A stretch of DNA of 64,000 nucleotides from Methylobacterium oxalidis (GCF_007992195.1 NZ_BJZU01000043.1:39979-103978), one strand, 5' to 3'; positions 32,395 through 41,431 are shown, counted from the stretch's first letter. Notes: generated from the sequence alone by a model not told the origin. Program-made: numbers and translations.

Positions 32395-33222
32395 TCAGAA
32401 CGCCCAGCGGAAGCCCCGTCGCACCCGCTCGCGCTCCATGCGGCCGCCGCGCAGGTGGCGGCGGAACAGCCTGTCGAGGGCGTAGGCCGCCTGATCGTAC
32501 TCGGCGCCGCATCGCTCGGCCCGCTCGCGGGGCAGGTCTCCCCGCTCGACGAGGTAGGCGAAGGCGCGCCTGTCCGATCCGTAGGCGAGGCAGAGCAGGT
32601 CGTAGAGCCGCTGGCGGGCGAGGCCGTGGTCGTCCGCCAGGGTCTCGGTCTCCAGCGTCTCCTCGGCGCCGTAGCTCGTGAAGAGGAATGCGGTGCCGTC
32701 CACGATCTGTCTTGCCTGGGCCGACCGGAGCCGCAGGACGAGCAGGGCGGCGAACTGGTCGGCGGCGCTCTCCTCCCGGCCGAGGATCGGGAGGTCGAGC
32801 AGGTGGAAGAGGGCGTGGCCGGTCTCGTGCAGGAAGACCTGCGCGAGCGGGCCCATGATGGCCTCGCGGCGGGTGACGCCGGCGCGGGAGGTCTCCTCCG
32901 GCGCGCGATTCTTCACATCCTGAATGTACTCGTAGCAGACCGTGACCGAGCGGGTCTCGGGCGCGTACCAGGCGTTGACCTCGCCCGCGCACTCGGCGAG
33001 GCGCAGGGTGAGGGAGCGGGGCAGCCGAACGATGCCGACGACCTCGCGCAGCCCTTCGAGCAGGCGCCGCGCGCGCATCTCGCGGTAGATCTCCAGCGCC
33101 TCGGGCCGCTTCGGCAGCTCGTAGAGGACGCGGATGCGGCTCTCGCGGGCGGGACCGGACCAGGCCGGTCCGGTCAGGAGGGCGAGCGCCAGTCCCGCCG
33201 CGAGCCCGAGCATCCGGATCAT
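32395..33222 (-). CDS. DUF4344 putative secreted metallopeptidase
   Basis: A 275-residue protein with a signal peptide (MIRMLGLAAGLALALLTGPA). The zinc-binding motif HETGH is at residues 132-136 (QVFLHETGHALFHLLDLP), followed by the acidic third-ligand region LGREESAADQFAALL. These are the hallmarks of the DUF4344 family, putative gluzincin-type metallopeptidases. Two cysteines near 79 and 96 (RLAECAGEVNAWY, VTVCYEYIQ) could be bridged. The location is probably periplasmic. It is followed, on the same strand upstream, by a secreted PRC-barrel-like protein; the two starts are close enough (13 bases) for an operon. Substrate unknown. Confidence 0.88.
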   Translation of the reverse strand: MIRMLGLAAGLALALLTGPAWSGPARESRIRVLYELPKRPEALEIYREMRARRLLEGLREVVGIVRLPRSLTLRLAECAGEVNAWYAPETRSVTVCYEYIQDVKNRAPEETSRAGVTRREAIMGPLAQVFLHETGHALFHLLDLPILGREESAADQFAALLVLRLRSAQARQIVDGTAFLFTSYGAEETLETETLADDHGLARQRLYDLLCLAYGSDRRAFAYLVERGDLPRERAERCGAEYDQAAYALDRLFRRHLRGGRMERERVRRGFRWAF

Positions 33223-33235
33223 GTCCGGCTCCGCC

Positions 33236-33601
33236 TCAGAGCGGGGGCATCGCCCGGATCGACTGGCGCGTCCCGGCCATGCTGAGGTCGTTGCCGACCT
33301 GCCGGAGCCGGGGGACGGGCACGCCGATCAGCCCTCCGCCGAGCCAGCGCCGCCGCACGACGACCGCCACGAGGGTGTTGCCGTCCGGCGAGACGCGGAC
33401 CTCGTGCACGCGGCCCACGACGAGGCCGCCGTCCGCGTAGAGCCAGCGCCCGCCCAGCGTCGGCATCAGCGAGGCGGCGCTCATCTGCATCATCGAATCC
33501 GCGCGGTTCAGGAGCGGCGTCGGGGCTCCCTGGCCGGCCGCGGCACCGGCGAGGGTCATGGCGGCGGCAACACAGGCCGAGCGGCGAACAGGCTTGCGCA
33601 T
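33236..33601 (-). CDS. Secreted PRC-barrel-like protein
   Basis: A 121-residue protein with ATG 33601 and a signal peptide (RRSACVAAAMTLAGAAAGQG). The mature part has strands GRWLYADGGLVVGRVHEVRV and NTLVAVVVRRRWLGGGLIGV typical of a PRC-barrel fold, ending LSMAGTRQSIRAMPPL. It lies 13 bases upstream of the DUF4344 peptidase gene on the same strand and is likely co-expressed with it. PRC-barrel proteins in the envelope generally serve as binding modules. Specific role unknown. Confidence 0.75.
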   Translation of the reverse strand: MRKPVRRSACVAAAMTLAGAAAGQGAPTPLLNRADSMMQMSAASLMPTLGGRWLYADGGLVVGRVHEVRVSPDGNTLVAVVVRRRWLGGGLIGVPVPRLRQVGNDLSMAGTRQSIRAMPPL

Positions 33602-34207
33602 CTCACGCTCCTGCACCCTCCCTCGCGGATCGGGCCGGCCGGAACGCGGCCTGGCCGCGCGAGGGGGCGGCCAAGCCTTCGGGATCGGATCTGGTGTCGG
33701 CTCGGGCGCGGCGGCGATCCGCGGATCGGTCGAGGAGGCCGCGTCGCCGCGCGGAATGCGGCGGCGGCACTCGCCTGCCTTCGCCCGAATGCCGTACTGA
33801 ACCTGCCCACACATCTAGTCGAGATGAAGCAAGCGTTGTCCTTGCCTTTTGTTTGTACGCTGCTGTCCGCGGCTTATTCGTCGACAGATCATACAAACTT
33901 AGATGTCGCCGCGGGCTCGACTGATTCTCTGCCTTGGGGTCGACGGCGCCATCATCCGTACAGGCCGCGGGCACGACTCGGCGGGCCGGCGCACCGTCCC
34001 GTTCGATCAAGCTCGCCCGCGGCGGAAGCGGCAGAGTGCCGATCGGTCGCCGGCGCACGGCCCGGAACCCGCGGCGCGGCTCGCCCGAGGAGCGGCGAGC
34101 CCGCGCGGGCCGGCCGGGCCGCGACGCCTCCGACGGGCCTCAGGCCTCCCACAGGCCGGGACCCGCCGGCGGGAGACCCATCCTCGCGGACGTCAGGGGA
34201 GACCGCC
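33602..34207. other. 606-base intergenic region upstream of the pta operon
   Basis: Non-coding divergent region between the secreted PRC-like gene (minus) and pta (plus). The middle part, 33830-33910, is AT-rich against the background and holds the inverted pair GTTTGTA (33851-33857) and TACAAAC (33892-33898), 34 bases apart. This is the probable main promoter and operator region of the acetate cluster. Open frames in it are Arg-rich and unconvincing. Confidence 0.5.
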
Positions 34208-35182
34208 GTGCCGACGTCGACGCTCGAACGCCCCCCGGCCGGGGCCCGCGGACACGAGAAGTACGACCGCCTGATCGCGGCCGCCCGGGCGCTGCCGAAG
34301 CTGCGGGTCGCGGTCGCGCATCCGTGCGACGAGGCCGCCCTCGGCGCCGCCCTCGAAGCCGCGGACCTCGGGATCGTCGAGCCCATCCTGGTCGGGCCGC
34401 GGACGAAGGTGGAGGCCGCCGCGGCGGCCCTCGGCGCCGACATCGGCCCGTTCCGCCTCTGCGAGGCCGCCCACAGCCACGAGGCGGCCGAGCGGGCTGT
34501 CGGGCTCGTGCGTGCCGGCGAGGCCGAGGCCCTCATGAAGGGCAGCCTCCACACCGACGAGCTGATGGCCGCGGTGGTGCGCCGGGACGTCGGGCTGCGC
34601 ACGGCCCGCCGCCTCAGCCACTGCTTCGTCATGGACGTGCCGGGCCACCCCACGCCCCTGATCGTCACCGACGCCGCCGTCAACATCGCGCCCACGCTCG
34701 AGGAGAAGCGCGACATCACGCAGAACGCCATCGACCTCGCGCACGCGCTCGGCGTCGAGACCGTGCGGGTCGCCGTCCTGTCGGCGATGGAGACCGTCAA
34801 CCCGAAGGTGACCTCGACGCTCGACGCCGCCGCCCTCTGCAAGATGGCGGACCGGGAGCAGATCACCGGCGCGGTGCTCGACGGGCCGCTCGCCCTCGAC
34901 AACGCCATCGACCTCGGCGCGGCTCGGATCAAGAGGATCCGCTCCCCCGTCGCCGGCCAAGCCAACGTGCTCGTCGTCCCCGACCTCGCGGCCGGCAACA
35001 TGCTGGCGAAGAGCCTGACCTTCCTGGCCGGCGCGGACGCGGCCGGGATCGTGCTCGGGGCGCGGGTCCCGATCATCCTGACGAGCCGCGCCGACGCGCG
35101 GCTGACCCGGCTCGCCTCCTGCGCGGTCGCCTCCCTGGTCGCCGCGGCCGAGCGCGCGCGGCGGGTCCTGCCGGAGGTCTAG
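34208..35182 (+). CDS. pta: Phosphate acetyl/butyryltransferase
   Basis: A 324-residue PTA/PTB-family enzyme (PF01515 type) that interconverts acyl-CoA and acyl-phosphate, here expected to make acetyl-phosphate for the following acetate kinase. Visible conserved blocks: LRVAVAHPCDEAALGAALEA, ALMKGSLHTDELMAAVV, FVMDVPGHPTPLIVTDAAVN, ALGVETVRVAVLSAMETVNP and GQANVLVVPDLAAGNMLAKS. It is the short single-domain form without the N-terminal regulatory P-loop part of E. coli Pta. It starts at GTG 34208, with AGGGGAG just upstream. The stop is three bases before ackA, indicating an operon. Confidence 0.92.
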   Translation: MPTSTLERPPAGARGHEKYDRLIAAARALPKLRVAVAHPCDEAALGAALEAADLGIVEPILVGPRTKVEAAAAALGADIGPFRLCEAAHSHEAAERAVGLVRAGEAEALMKGSLHTDELMAAVVRRDVGLRTARRLSHCFVMDVPGHPTPLIVTDAAVNIAPTLEEKRDITQNAIDLAHALGVETVRVAVLSAMETVNPKVTSTLDAAALCKMADREQITGAVLDGPLALDNAIDLGAARIKRIRSPVAGQANVLVVPDLAAGNMLAKSLTFLAGADAAGIVLGARVPIILTSRADARLTRLASCAVASLVAAAERARRVLPEV

Positions 35183-35185
35183 GCG

Positions 35186-36391
35186 ATGACCCCAGTCCTC
35201 CTCGTCCTCAACGCCGGCTCGTCGAGCCTGAAGTTCCAGGTGTTCGAGGCGGGCGAGGGCGAGGATCCGGGCTGCCTCTTCCGGGGCCTGTTCGAGGGCC
35301 TGGACGGGTCCGCCCGCCTGCTGATCCGCGACAGCGCCGGGGCTTTGGTGGCCGACGAGACCGTCGAGGCGCCGGCCCCCGGCCACGAGGCGGCGCTCCT
35401 GCACGTCGCCGCGTGGCTGCGCGCGAACAGCCGCGACCTCCGGCTCGCCGCGGTCGGCCACCGGGTCGTCCACGGCGGCCTCGACTTCGCCGAGCCGGTG
35501 CGCGTCGACGCGGCCGTGCTCGAAGCCCTCGAGCGGCTCGTGCCCCTCGCCCCGCTCCACCAGCCGCACAACCTGGCGCCGATCCGGATCCTGCAGCGGC
35601 GCCTGCCGGACCTGCCGCAGGTCGCCTGCTTCGACACCGCCTTCCACCGGGCCCAGCCCGAGATCGCGCAGCTCTTCGCCCTGCCGCACGCGATGACCGA
35701 GGCGGGGGTGCGCCGCTACGGCTTCCACGGCCTGTCCTACGCCTACATCGCCTCGGTCATCGCGCAGCACGACCCGGCGCTCGCCTCGGGCCGCGTCGTC
35801 GTCGCCCATCTCGGGAACGGCGCCAGCCTGTGCGCCCTCCGGCACCGGCGCAGCATCGCCACCACGATGGGCTTCTCGGCCCTCGACGGGCTGATGATGG
35901 GAACCCGCTGCGGCAGCCTCGATGCCGGCGTCGTCTTCTACATGCTGCGGGAGATGAAGCTCGACCCGGCCGAGGCGGAGCGCGTGCTCTACACGCAGTC
36001 GGGGCTTCTCGGCGTCTCGGGGCTCTCGAACGACATGCGCCGGCTGCGCGCCCTCGCCGCCTCCGATCCCGACGCGCGGCTCGCCATCGACCTGTTCGTC
36101 TACCGGATCGGGCGGGAGCTCGGCTCCCTGGTGGCCGCGCTCGGCGGGATCGACGCCCTCGTGTTCACCGGGGGCATCGGCGAGAACGACGCGGCCACGC
36201 GGGCCGAGGTCCTGCGCGGCGCGGCCTGGGCGGGGTTCGCCCTCGACGAGGCGCGGAACGCCGCCGGGGGCCCGCGCGTGACGTGCGGGCCCGGCCCTGC
36301 CGCCTGGGTCATCCCGACCGACGAGGAACTGATGATCGCGCGCGGCGCGCGCGCCGCGCTGGACCACGCCCGGCGCCAGCCGGCCCTGTGA
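35186..36391 (+). CDS. ackA: Acetate/propionate kinase
   Basis: A 401-residue ASKHA-fold kinase converting acetyl-phosphate plus ADP to acetate plus ATP, or the reverse. Motifs are complete: VLNAGSSSLKFQVF near the start (ATP phosphate 1), AVGHRVVHGGLDF, GVRRYGFHGLSYAYI, VAHLGNGASLCALRH (phosphate 2), SALDGLMMGTRCGSLDAG and FTGGIGENDAATRAEVL (adenosine). Its length matches the family. It follows pta by three bases and precedes a 167-residue hypothetical by 16. The order pta-ackA-hypothetical-DUF3141-fabI is a recognisable rhizobial arrangement. Cytoplasmic. Confidence 0.95.
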   Translation: MTPVLLVLNAGSSSLKFQVFEAGEGEDPGCLFRGLFEGLDGSARLLIRDSAGALVADETVEAPAPGHEAALLHVAAWLRANSRDLRLAAVGHRVVHGGLDFAEPVRVDAAVLEALERLVPLAPLHQPHNLAPIRILQRRLPDLPQVACFDTAFHRAQPEIAQLFALPHAMTEAGVRRYGFHGLSYAYIASVIAQHDPALASGRVVVAHLGNGASLCALRHRRSIATTMGFSALDGLMMGTRCGSLDAGVVFYMLREMKLDPAEAERVLYTQSGLLGVSGLSNDMRRLRALAASDPDARLAIDLFVYRIGRELGSLVAALGGIDALVFTGGIGENDAATRAEVLRGAAWAGFALDEARNAAGGPRVTCGPGPAAWVIPTDEELMIARGARAALDHARRQPAL

Positions 36392-36407
36392 GCGAAGGGA
36401 GCCCGTC

Positions 36408-36911
36408 ATGGAAGCGCTGAAGACGAAGCCGCCGGCCGAGCACGAGCTCGGCGACGAGACCTTCATGTCCGCCGCCGAACTCGGGGCCTACACGGCCAAG
36501 CTGAAGGCCGCGAAGATGATGAAGGACATGCAGGCCCAGGACCGCGCCGGGAAGGCGCGGGCCGACCTGATCAAGACCCTCTCGGAGCCCGTCGAGGTCA
36601 CGCCCGAGCGGATTCACGACATCACCAAGTCCCTGCTGCACAAGCTCCGCATCGCCGCCGAGCAGGGCAAGAACGAGCTCCTGGTGATGCGCTTCCCGAA
36701 CGTGATGTGCCGCGACGGGGGGCGGGCCATCAACAACGCGGAACGGGACTGGCCCGAGACCCTGACGGGCCGCCCGCGGCAGGCCTTCGAGTTCTGGCGC
36801 GACCGCCTGCAGCCCGCCGGCTATGGCCTGAAGGCGATGATCGTCGACTGGCCGGACGGCATGCCGGGCGACGTCGGCTTCTTCCTCACCTGGACCCAGC
36901 GCCGCGCGTGA
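36408..36911 (+). CDS. Hypothetical protein of the acetate cluster, 167 aa
   Basis: A 167-residue soluble protein starting at ATG 36408. The N-terminal half is helical and charged (YTAKLKAAKMMKDMQAQDRA, then EPVEVTPERIHDITKSLLHK). The C-terminal half looks like a compact domain with NELLVMRFPNVMCRDGGRAI, a WPETLTGRPRQAFEFW block and LKAMIVDWPDGMPGDVGFFL. No catalytic motif is known to me. It sits between ackA and DUF3141 with gaps of 16 and 26 bases, so a role tied to acyl-phosphate metabolism or as a partner of DUF3141 is reasonable but inferred. Confidence 0.75.
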   Translation: MEALKTKPPAEHELGDETFMSAAELGAYTAKLKAAKMMKDMQAQDRAGKARADLIKTLSEPVEVTPERIHDITKSLLHKLRIAAEQGKNELLVMRFPNVMCRDGGRAINNAERDWPETLTGRPRQAFEFWRDRLQPAGYGLKAMIVDWPDGMPGDVGFFLTWTQRRA

Positions 36912-36937
36912 ACCCCTCAAGCTTCGGGACGGCAGCC

Positions 36938-39292
36938 ATGACCGACGCCCAGGCATCCCACCCCTCCCCGGCGGCCGGCAAGCCCGCGCCGGTCTCCCTG
37001 CTCGCCGTGCAGGCGCGCGTCGCGGAGGTCTACCAGAACCGCTGCGCGTCGGCCGCCCGGACCTATCTCGACGCGGTAGGCGCGGCCGGCCGCGACTGGC
37101 TCGACGCGTCGCGGCCGCTCACGCCGATGGAGGCGTGGCGCGACGCCGCCACCTACTGGAGCGACTTCGGCCAGCGCACGCTCCTGTTCTGGGACACGCT
37201 CCGGCAGCGCGGCAACAACTGGCTGGAGCACGAGGAGGCGGGCAAGCCCCCGCTCCTCGCCTTCGACTACGAGATCGTGGCCGACGCGCGCACCTTCGCG
37301 CGGCCGGTCAACTACGCGCTCGTGCGGATCGAGGCGCCGCCCGGCATCCGCACGGACCCCGACAGGCGCGCCTACGTCATCATCGACCCCCGCGCCGGCC
37401 ACGGGCCGGGCATCGGCGGGTTCAAGGCGGATTCCGAGGTCGGCGTCGCGCTCAGGGCGGGCCATCCCGTCTACGTCGTGATCTTCTTCCCCGAGCCCGT
37501 CTCGGGCCAGACCCTCGCCGACGTCGCGCGGGCCGAGGCCGAGTTCCTCCGCATCGTCGGTACGCGCCACCGCACCCGCGGCAAGCCGGTCGTCGTCGGC
37601 AATTGCCAGGGCGGCTGGGCCGCGATGCTGGTGGGCGCACTCGATCCGGACTGCGCCGGGCCCATCGTGGTGAACGGCGCCCCGATGTCCTACTGGGCCG
37701 GCAACGACGCCGAGAACCCGATGCGCTACGCGGGCGGCATGCTCGGCGGGAGTTGGACCGCCTCGCTCGCGAGCGATCTCGGGGGCGGCACCTTCGACGG
37801 GGCCTACCTCGTGGAGAACTTCGAGTACCTGAACCCGGCCAACACCTATTTCGGCAAGAGCTACAACCTCTTCGCGAAGATCGACACGGAGCCCGAGCGC
37901 TACCTGGAATTCGAGCGCTGGTGGGGCGGCTACTTCCTGATGAACCGCGAGGAGATCCGCTGGATCGTCGACAACCTGTTCGTCGGCAACAAGCTCGCCG
38001 GCGGCGGCGCGGAATGGTCGGCGGGGCACGCCTTCGACCTGCGCGCCATCCGCTCGCCGATCATCCTGTTCGCCTCGCTCGGCGACAACATCACCCCGCC
38101 GCAGCAGGCCTTCAACTGGGTCGCGGACGTCTACCCCACGACGGAGGAGCTCAAGGCGAACGGGCAGGTCATCGTCGGGCTGATGCACCGGAGCATCGGC
38201 CATCTCGGCATCTTCGTCTCGGCGGGCGTGGCACGGAAGGAGCACGCCCAGATCATCGACCTGCTCGAGTACATCGAGCACCTGCCCCCCGGCCTCTACG
38301 GCATGCAGGTGGAGGAGCAGCGGACGAACGGCGCGGCCCGCTACGACGTCGTCCTGACGGAGCACCGGGTCGAGGACCTGCAGAGGCTGCAGAAATACGC
38401 CCGCAAGGACGAGATTCCCTTCAGCGCGGTCGAGAAGGTCTCCGAGCTGAACGCCTCGCTCTACGAAACCTTCGTGCACCCGATCCTCGGCGCGCTGGTG
38501 CCGCCGGAATCCGGGCGGCTCGCGCGGGCCTTCCACCCGCTGCGGGTGCGCCGCTGGGCCATCTCGGACCTCAACCCCTGGCTCGCCCCGCTGGAGGGTT
38601 GGGCCGCGCTGGCGCGGGCGCATCGGGCCGAACGGGACGAGGCCGGCCCGAGCGCCGCGGCCGAGCGGCTCCTCGCAGCCGAGACGACCGCCGCGTGGGA
38701 CCTCTACCGGCAGGTGCGGGACGCGGCGGTCGAGAACCTGTTCTACACGGTCTACGCGCCGATGAGCGTGCTGGCCCCGGAGGAGGCCCCCGCCCCCGCG
38801 AAGCCGGCCGGCCGCGACGGGGCCTTCGTCCGCGAGGCGCTGGCCCGGATCGCGGAGGGCGGGTTCACCGAGGCGGCCGTGCGCGCCGCCCTGCTCGCCG
38901 CCCGGCTCGGGACGCACGAGAGGCGGCTCTCGACCTTCAAGCGCATGCGCGAGCTCGTCGGCCACGATGTCGGCCTGCTCGACCTGCCGGCGGGAGAGGC
39001 GAGCCACGTCGTGCGGCTGCAGGCCTGCATCGTCGAGCAGGAGCCCGAGCGGGCGCTCGAAACGCTGCCGAGGCTGGTCCCGGGGGCGGGCGAGCGCCGC
39101 CGCCTGCTCGGCCTCCTGGAGCGGCTGATGGGCCATATCGACCTCGAGCCGGAGCAGCGGGCGCTGATGCCCGAGTTCCGCCGCCTGCTGGCGCCGGAGC
39201 CGCCCCCCGGGACGGCGTCGGCGGCCCTGGCGGCCTCGCGCGCGACCCGACGACCGCCCGGCCGCGGCAAACCGCAGAGGGCCCACCGATGA
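36938..39292 (+). CDS. DUF3141 alpha/beta-hydrolase-like protein (PhaC-like)
   Basis: A 784-residue soluble protein starting at ATG 36938. The first 550 residues hold an alpha/beta-hydrolase domain with a Cys-type nucleophile elbow, GNCQGGWA, with C223, where ordinary esterases carry Ser; this matches PHA-synthase-like (PhaC) enzymes. Other blocks: AYVIIDPRAGHGPGIGGFKA, VYVVIFFPEPVSGQTLADV, FASLGDNITPPQQAFNW and MHRSIGHLGIFVSAG, giving candidate catalytic Asp and His. The C-terminal 200 residues are helical and unique. In rhizobia this family travels with pta, ackA and fabI. It overlaps fabI by four bases (ATGA). Reaction not established; polymer or acyl-thioester chemistry is plausible. Confidence 0.85.
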   Translation: MTDAQASHPSPAAGKPAPVSLLAVQARVAEVYQNRCASAARTYLDAVGAAGRDWLDASRPLTPMEAWRDAATYWSDFGQRTLLFWDTLRQRGNNWLEHEEAGKPPLLAFDYEIVADARTFARPVNYALVRIEAPPGIRTDPDRRAYVIIDPRAGHGPGIGGFKADSEVGVALRAGHPVYVVIFFPEPVSGQTLADVARAEAEFLRIVGTRHRTRGKPVVVGNCQGGWAAMLVGALDPDCAGPIVVNGAPMSYWAGNDAENPMRYAGGMLGGSWTASLASDLGGGTFDGAYLVENFEYLNPANTYFGKSYNLFAKIDTEPERYLEFERWWGGYFLMNREEIRWIVDNLFVGNKLAGGGAEWSAGHAFDLRAIRSPIILFASLGDNITPPQQAFNWVADVYPTTEELKANGQVIVGLMHRSIGHLGIFVSAGVARKEHAQIIDLLEYIEHLPPGLYGMQVEEQRTNGAARYDVVLTEHRVEDLQRLQKYARKDEIPFSAVEKVSELNASLYETFVHPILGALVPPESGRLARAFHPLRVRRWAISDLNPWLAPLEGWAALARAHRAERDEAGPSAAAERLLAAETTAAWDLYRQVRDAAVENLFYTVYAPMSVLAPEEAPAPAKPAGRDGAFVREALARIAEGGFTEAAVRAALLAARLGTHERRLSTFKRMRELVGHDVGLLDLPAGEASHVVRLQACIVEQEPERALETLPRLVPGAGERRRLLGLLERLMGHIDLEPEQRALMPEFRRLLAPEPPPGTASAALAASRATRRPPGRGKPQRAHR

Positions 39293-40071
39293 CTCAGCTT
39301 CCCGACGGCAACGCCCTTGCCGGCAAGCGCGCCCTCGTCCTCGGCGTCGCCAACGCCCACTCCATCGCGTACGGCTGCGCCCGCGTGTTCCACCGGCTCG
39401 GGGCGGAGATCGCGCTGACCTACCTCAACGAGAAGGCGAGGCCCTACGTCGAGCCGCTGGCGCGGGAGCTCGAAGCCCCGATCTTCCTGCCCTGCGACGT
39501 CCAGCGGGACGGCGATCTCGACGCCGTCTTCCGGCGGATCGGCGAGACCTGGGGCGGCCTCGACATCGCCCTGCACTCCGTCGCCTTCGCGCCCAAGCAG
39601 GATCTCCAGGGGCGCCTCGTCGACAGCTCGGCCGAGGGCTTCACCGTGGCGATGGACGTGTCCTGCCACTCCTTCATCCGCATGGCCCGGCTCGCCGCGC
39701 CCCTGATGCCGGAGGGCGGAACCCTCCTGACCATGAGCTATCACGGCGCCAACAAGGTCGTGCCGAACTACAACCTGATGGGCCCCGTGAAGGCGGCGCT
39801 GGAGAGCGCGGTCCGCTATCTCGCCTACGAGCTCGGCAAGCAGGACATCCGGGTCCACGCGGTCTCGCCCGGCCCCCTGAAGACGCGCGCCGCCTCGGGC
39901 CTGAAGGATTTCGACCTGCTGCTGACGGAGGCGGTGCAGCGCGCGCCCATCGGCGAGCTCGTCGACATCGACGATGTCGGCCTGACCGCGGCCTACCTGA
40001 CGACGCCCTACGCGGCCCACCTCACGGGCATGACCGTCTACGTGGACGGCGGCCTCAGCATCATGGCCTGA
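39289..40071 (+). CDS. fabI: Enoyl-[acyl-carrier-protein] reductase (NADH), FabI type
   Basis: A 260-residue SDR-fold enoyl-ACP reductase reducing trans-2-enoyl-ACP in fatty-acid elongation. The nucleotide-binding start is KRALVLGVANAHSIAYG, CDVQRDGDLD marks the cofactor pocket, and the FabI active site is SYHGANKVVPNYNLMGPVK with Tyr161 and Lys168 (YxxxxxxK), then HAVSPGPLKTRAASG. It starts at ATG 39289, inside the DUF3141 stop (ATGA). Methylobacteria usually also have a housekeeping FabI, so this may be a cluster-specific paralogue acting on acyl chains linked to the DUF3141 protein; that is inference. Confidence 0.92.
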   Translation: MTQLPDGNALAGKRALVLGVANAHSIAYGCARVFHRLGAEIALTYLNEKARPYVEPLARELEAPIFLPCDVQRDGDLDAVFRRIGETWGGLDIALHSVAFAPKQDLQGRLVDSSAEGFTVAMDVSCHSFIRMARLAAPLMPEGGTLLTMSYHGANKVVPNYNLMGPVKAALESAVRYLAYELGKQDIRVHAVSPGPLKTRAASGLKDFDLLLTEAVQRAPIGELVDIDDVGLTAAYLTTPYAAHLTGMTVYVDGGLSIMA

Positions 40072-40107
40072 GGTGCCGCCCGTCCCGATGCCGAGGAGGA
40101 CGCGCCG

Positions 40108-40509
40108 ATGGAAACGCTCTTCGCCGAACTGGTCTCGCCGGGCCGGCTCGTCTTCGCGGGGGAGGTCCGGTCGGTGGTCCTGCACGGCATCGAGGGGGAC
40201 ATGACCATCCTGCCGGGCCACGCGCCCCTGCTGACGATGCTGCATCCCGGGGTCGTCTTCGCCACCGACATCGCCGGCACGGGACGGCGCGCCTTCGTGA
40301 GCGGGGGCTTCGCCGAGATGGCCGGCGACCGCCTCACGATCCTGGCCGAGCGGGTCCTGCCGGTGGAGGAGCTGACCCGCGACCAGCTCGAGGAGGAGAT
40401 CCTCCACCTCCAGACGCAGCGGGACGGGACGATGGACGACGCGGCCCGCGCCCGGTTCGACGTCTCGATCGGCCGCCTCGTGGAGTACAAGGCGAGCCTC
40501 GGGCTCTGA
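40108..40509 (+). CDS. atpC: Orphan F1 ATP synthase epsilon subunit
   Basis: A 133-residue protein matching F1 epsilon: an N-terminal beta-sandwich (FAELVSPGRLVFAGEVRSVV, DMTILPGHAPLLTMLHPGVV, RAFVSGGFAEMAGDRLTILA) and a C-terminal helical hairpin from about residue 90. Length and the LPGHAPLLT block are typical. It begins at ATG 40108 behind GAGGAGGA, 36 bases after fabI. The other subunits (beta, gamma, alpha, delta) are absent, so this is a solitary paralogue, not the normal operon. Epsilon inhibits ATP hydrolysis and binds ATP; the extra copy may regulate the main enzyme, or be a relic. Symbol used in the family sense only. Confidence 0.85.
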   Translation: METLFAELVSPGRLVFAGEVRSVVLHGIEGDMTILPGHAPLLTMLHPGVVFATDIAGTGRRAFVSGGFAEMAGDRLTILAERVLPVEELTRDQLEEEILHLQTQRDGTMDDAARARFDVSIGRLVEYKASLGL

Positions 40510-40531
40510 CCCCGATCCTCTCCGACGCGGA

Positions 40532-40562
40532 GCCCGCGCACACGCTCGCGGCGAGTGCGGGC
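40532..40562. terminator. Possible terminator hairpin between atpC and ppk2
   Basis: GCCCGC...GTGCGGGC forms an imperfect long stem with one bulged base and an inner CTCGC/GCGAG arm, in the 54-base gap between convergent genes. Confidence 0.35.
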
Positions 40563-40563
40563 C

Positions 40564-41406
40564 TCAGTACAGCTCCGGCACGAAGCGCCTGTGGCGGAGC
40601 GCGTCGTCGTAGGCCCTGTCCCGGTCGCGCTTCGGCAGGCTCACCGCCTCGCGCTTCACTGCCTTGTGGGGGATCAGGTGGAGCAGGTGGGCGATGCAGT
40701 TGAGCCGTGCCCGTCTCTTGTCGTCCGAGCGGACGATGTGCCAGGGCGCCTCCTCCGTGTCGGTCGCCGCGAGCATCGCGTCGCGCGCACGCGAGAAGTC
40801 GTACCAGCGGCCGTAGGATTCGAGATCCATCGGGCTCAGCTTCCAGTGCCGCAGGGGGTCCGCGATCCGCGCCTCGAAGCGGCGCTTCTGCTCCGGCTTG
40901 CCGACCTCCAGCCAGAACTTGATGAGCCGGATCCCGCCGTCGACGATGAAGTGCTCGATGCGCGGGCAGAGCTCGAGGAAGCGGCGATACTCCGCCTTGG
41001 AGCAGAACCCCATCACGTGCTCGACGCCGGCGCGGTTGTACCAGCTCCGGTCGAAGATCACGATCTCGCCGGCGGCCGGGAAGTGCGCGATGTAGCGCTG
41101 CAGGAACATCTGCGACTTCTCGCGGTCCGAGGGTGCGGGCAGCGCGACGACGCGGAACACGCGCGGGCTGACCCGCTCGGTGATGGCCTTGATCGTGCCG
41201 CCCTTGCCGGCCGCGTCCCGCCCCTCGAAGACGACGATGACGCGCTCCCCGCTCTGCCGCACCGCCTCCTGCAGGTGGCAGAGCCCGACCTGGAGCTTGC
41301 GCAGCTCCCGCTCGTAGATCTTCCGCTTGAGCTTCTTGCCCCGCTCGCCCTCGCTCTCCTCCGCCTCGGGCCGCTCGTCCAGCATGATCTGCTCGGTCTC
41401 GTGCAT
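40564..41406 (-). CDS. ppk2: Polyphosphate kinase 2
   Basis: A 280-residue class I PPK2 that transfers phosphate between polyphosphate and a nucleoside diphosphate or monophosphate. It has Walker [10 protein letters not shown] at about 62-70, [20 protein letters not shown], the lid region [20 protein letters not shown], and [18 protein letters not shown]. The C-terminus ends in a conserved [20 protein letters not shown] and RRFVPELY. Cytoplasmic. It converges on the acetate operon and precedes the RND efflux genes on the same strand. With pta and ackA next door, it adds another route between phosphorylated metabolites and ATP or GTP. Confidence 0.92.
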   Translation of the reverse strand: MHETEQIMLDERPEAEESEGERGKKLKRKIYERELRKLQVGLCHLQEAVRQSGERVIVVFEGRDAAGKGGTIKAITERVSPRVFRVVALPAPSDREKSQMFLQRYIAHFPAAGEIVIFDRSWYNRAGVEHVMGFCSKAEYRRFLELCPRIEHFIVDGGIRLIKFWLEVGKPEQKRRFEARIADPLRHWKLSPMDLESYGRWYDFSRARDAMLAATDTEEAPWHIVRSDDKRRARLNCIAHLLHLIPHKAVKREAVSLPKRDRDRAYDDALRHRRFVPELY

Positions 41407-41431
41407 CGCCCTGCTCCTGTGCGCCGCCCCC

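Noticed and set aside
33603..34058. Minus-strand 151-codon frame in the region ahead of pta
   Set aside because: It is Arg/Pro-rich, spans the AT-rich promoter zone and shows no motif.
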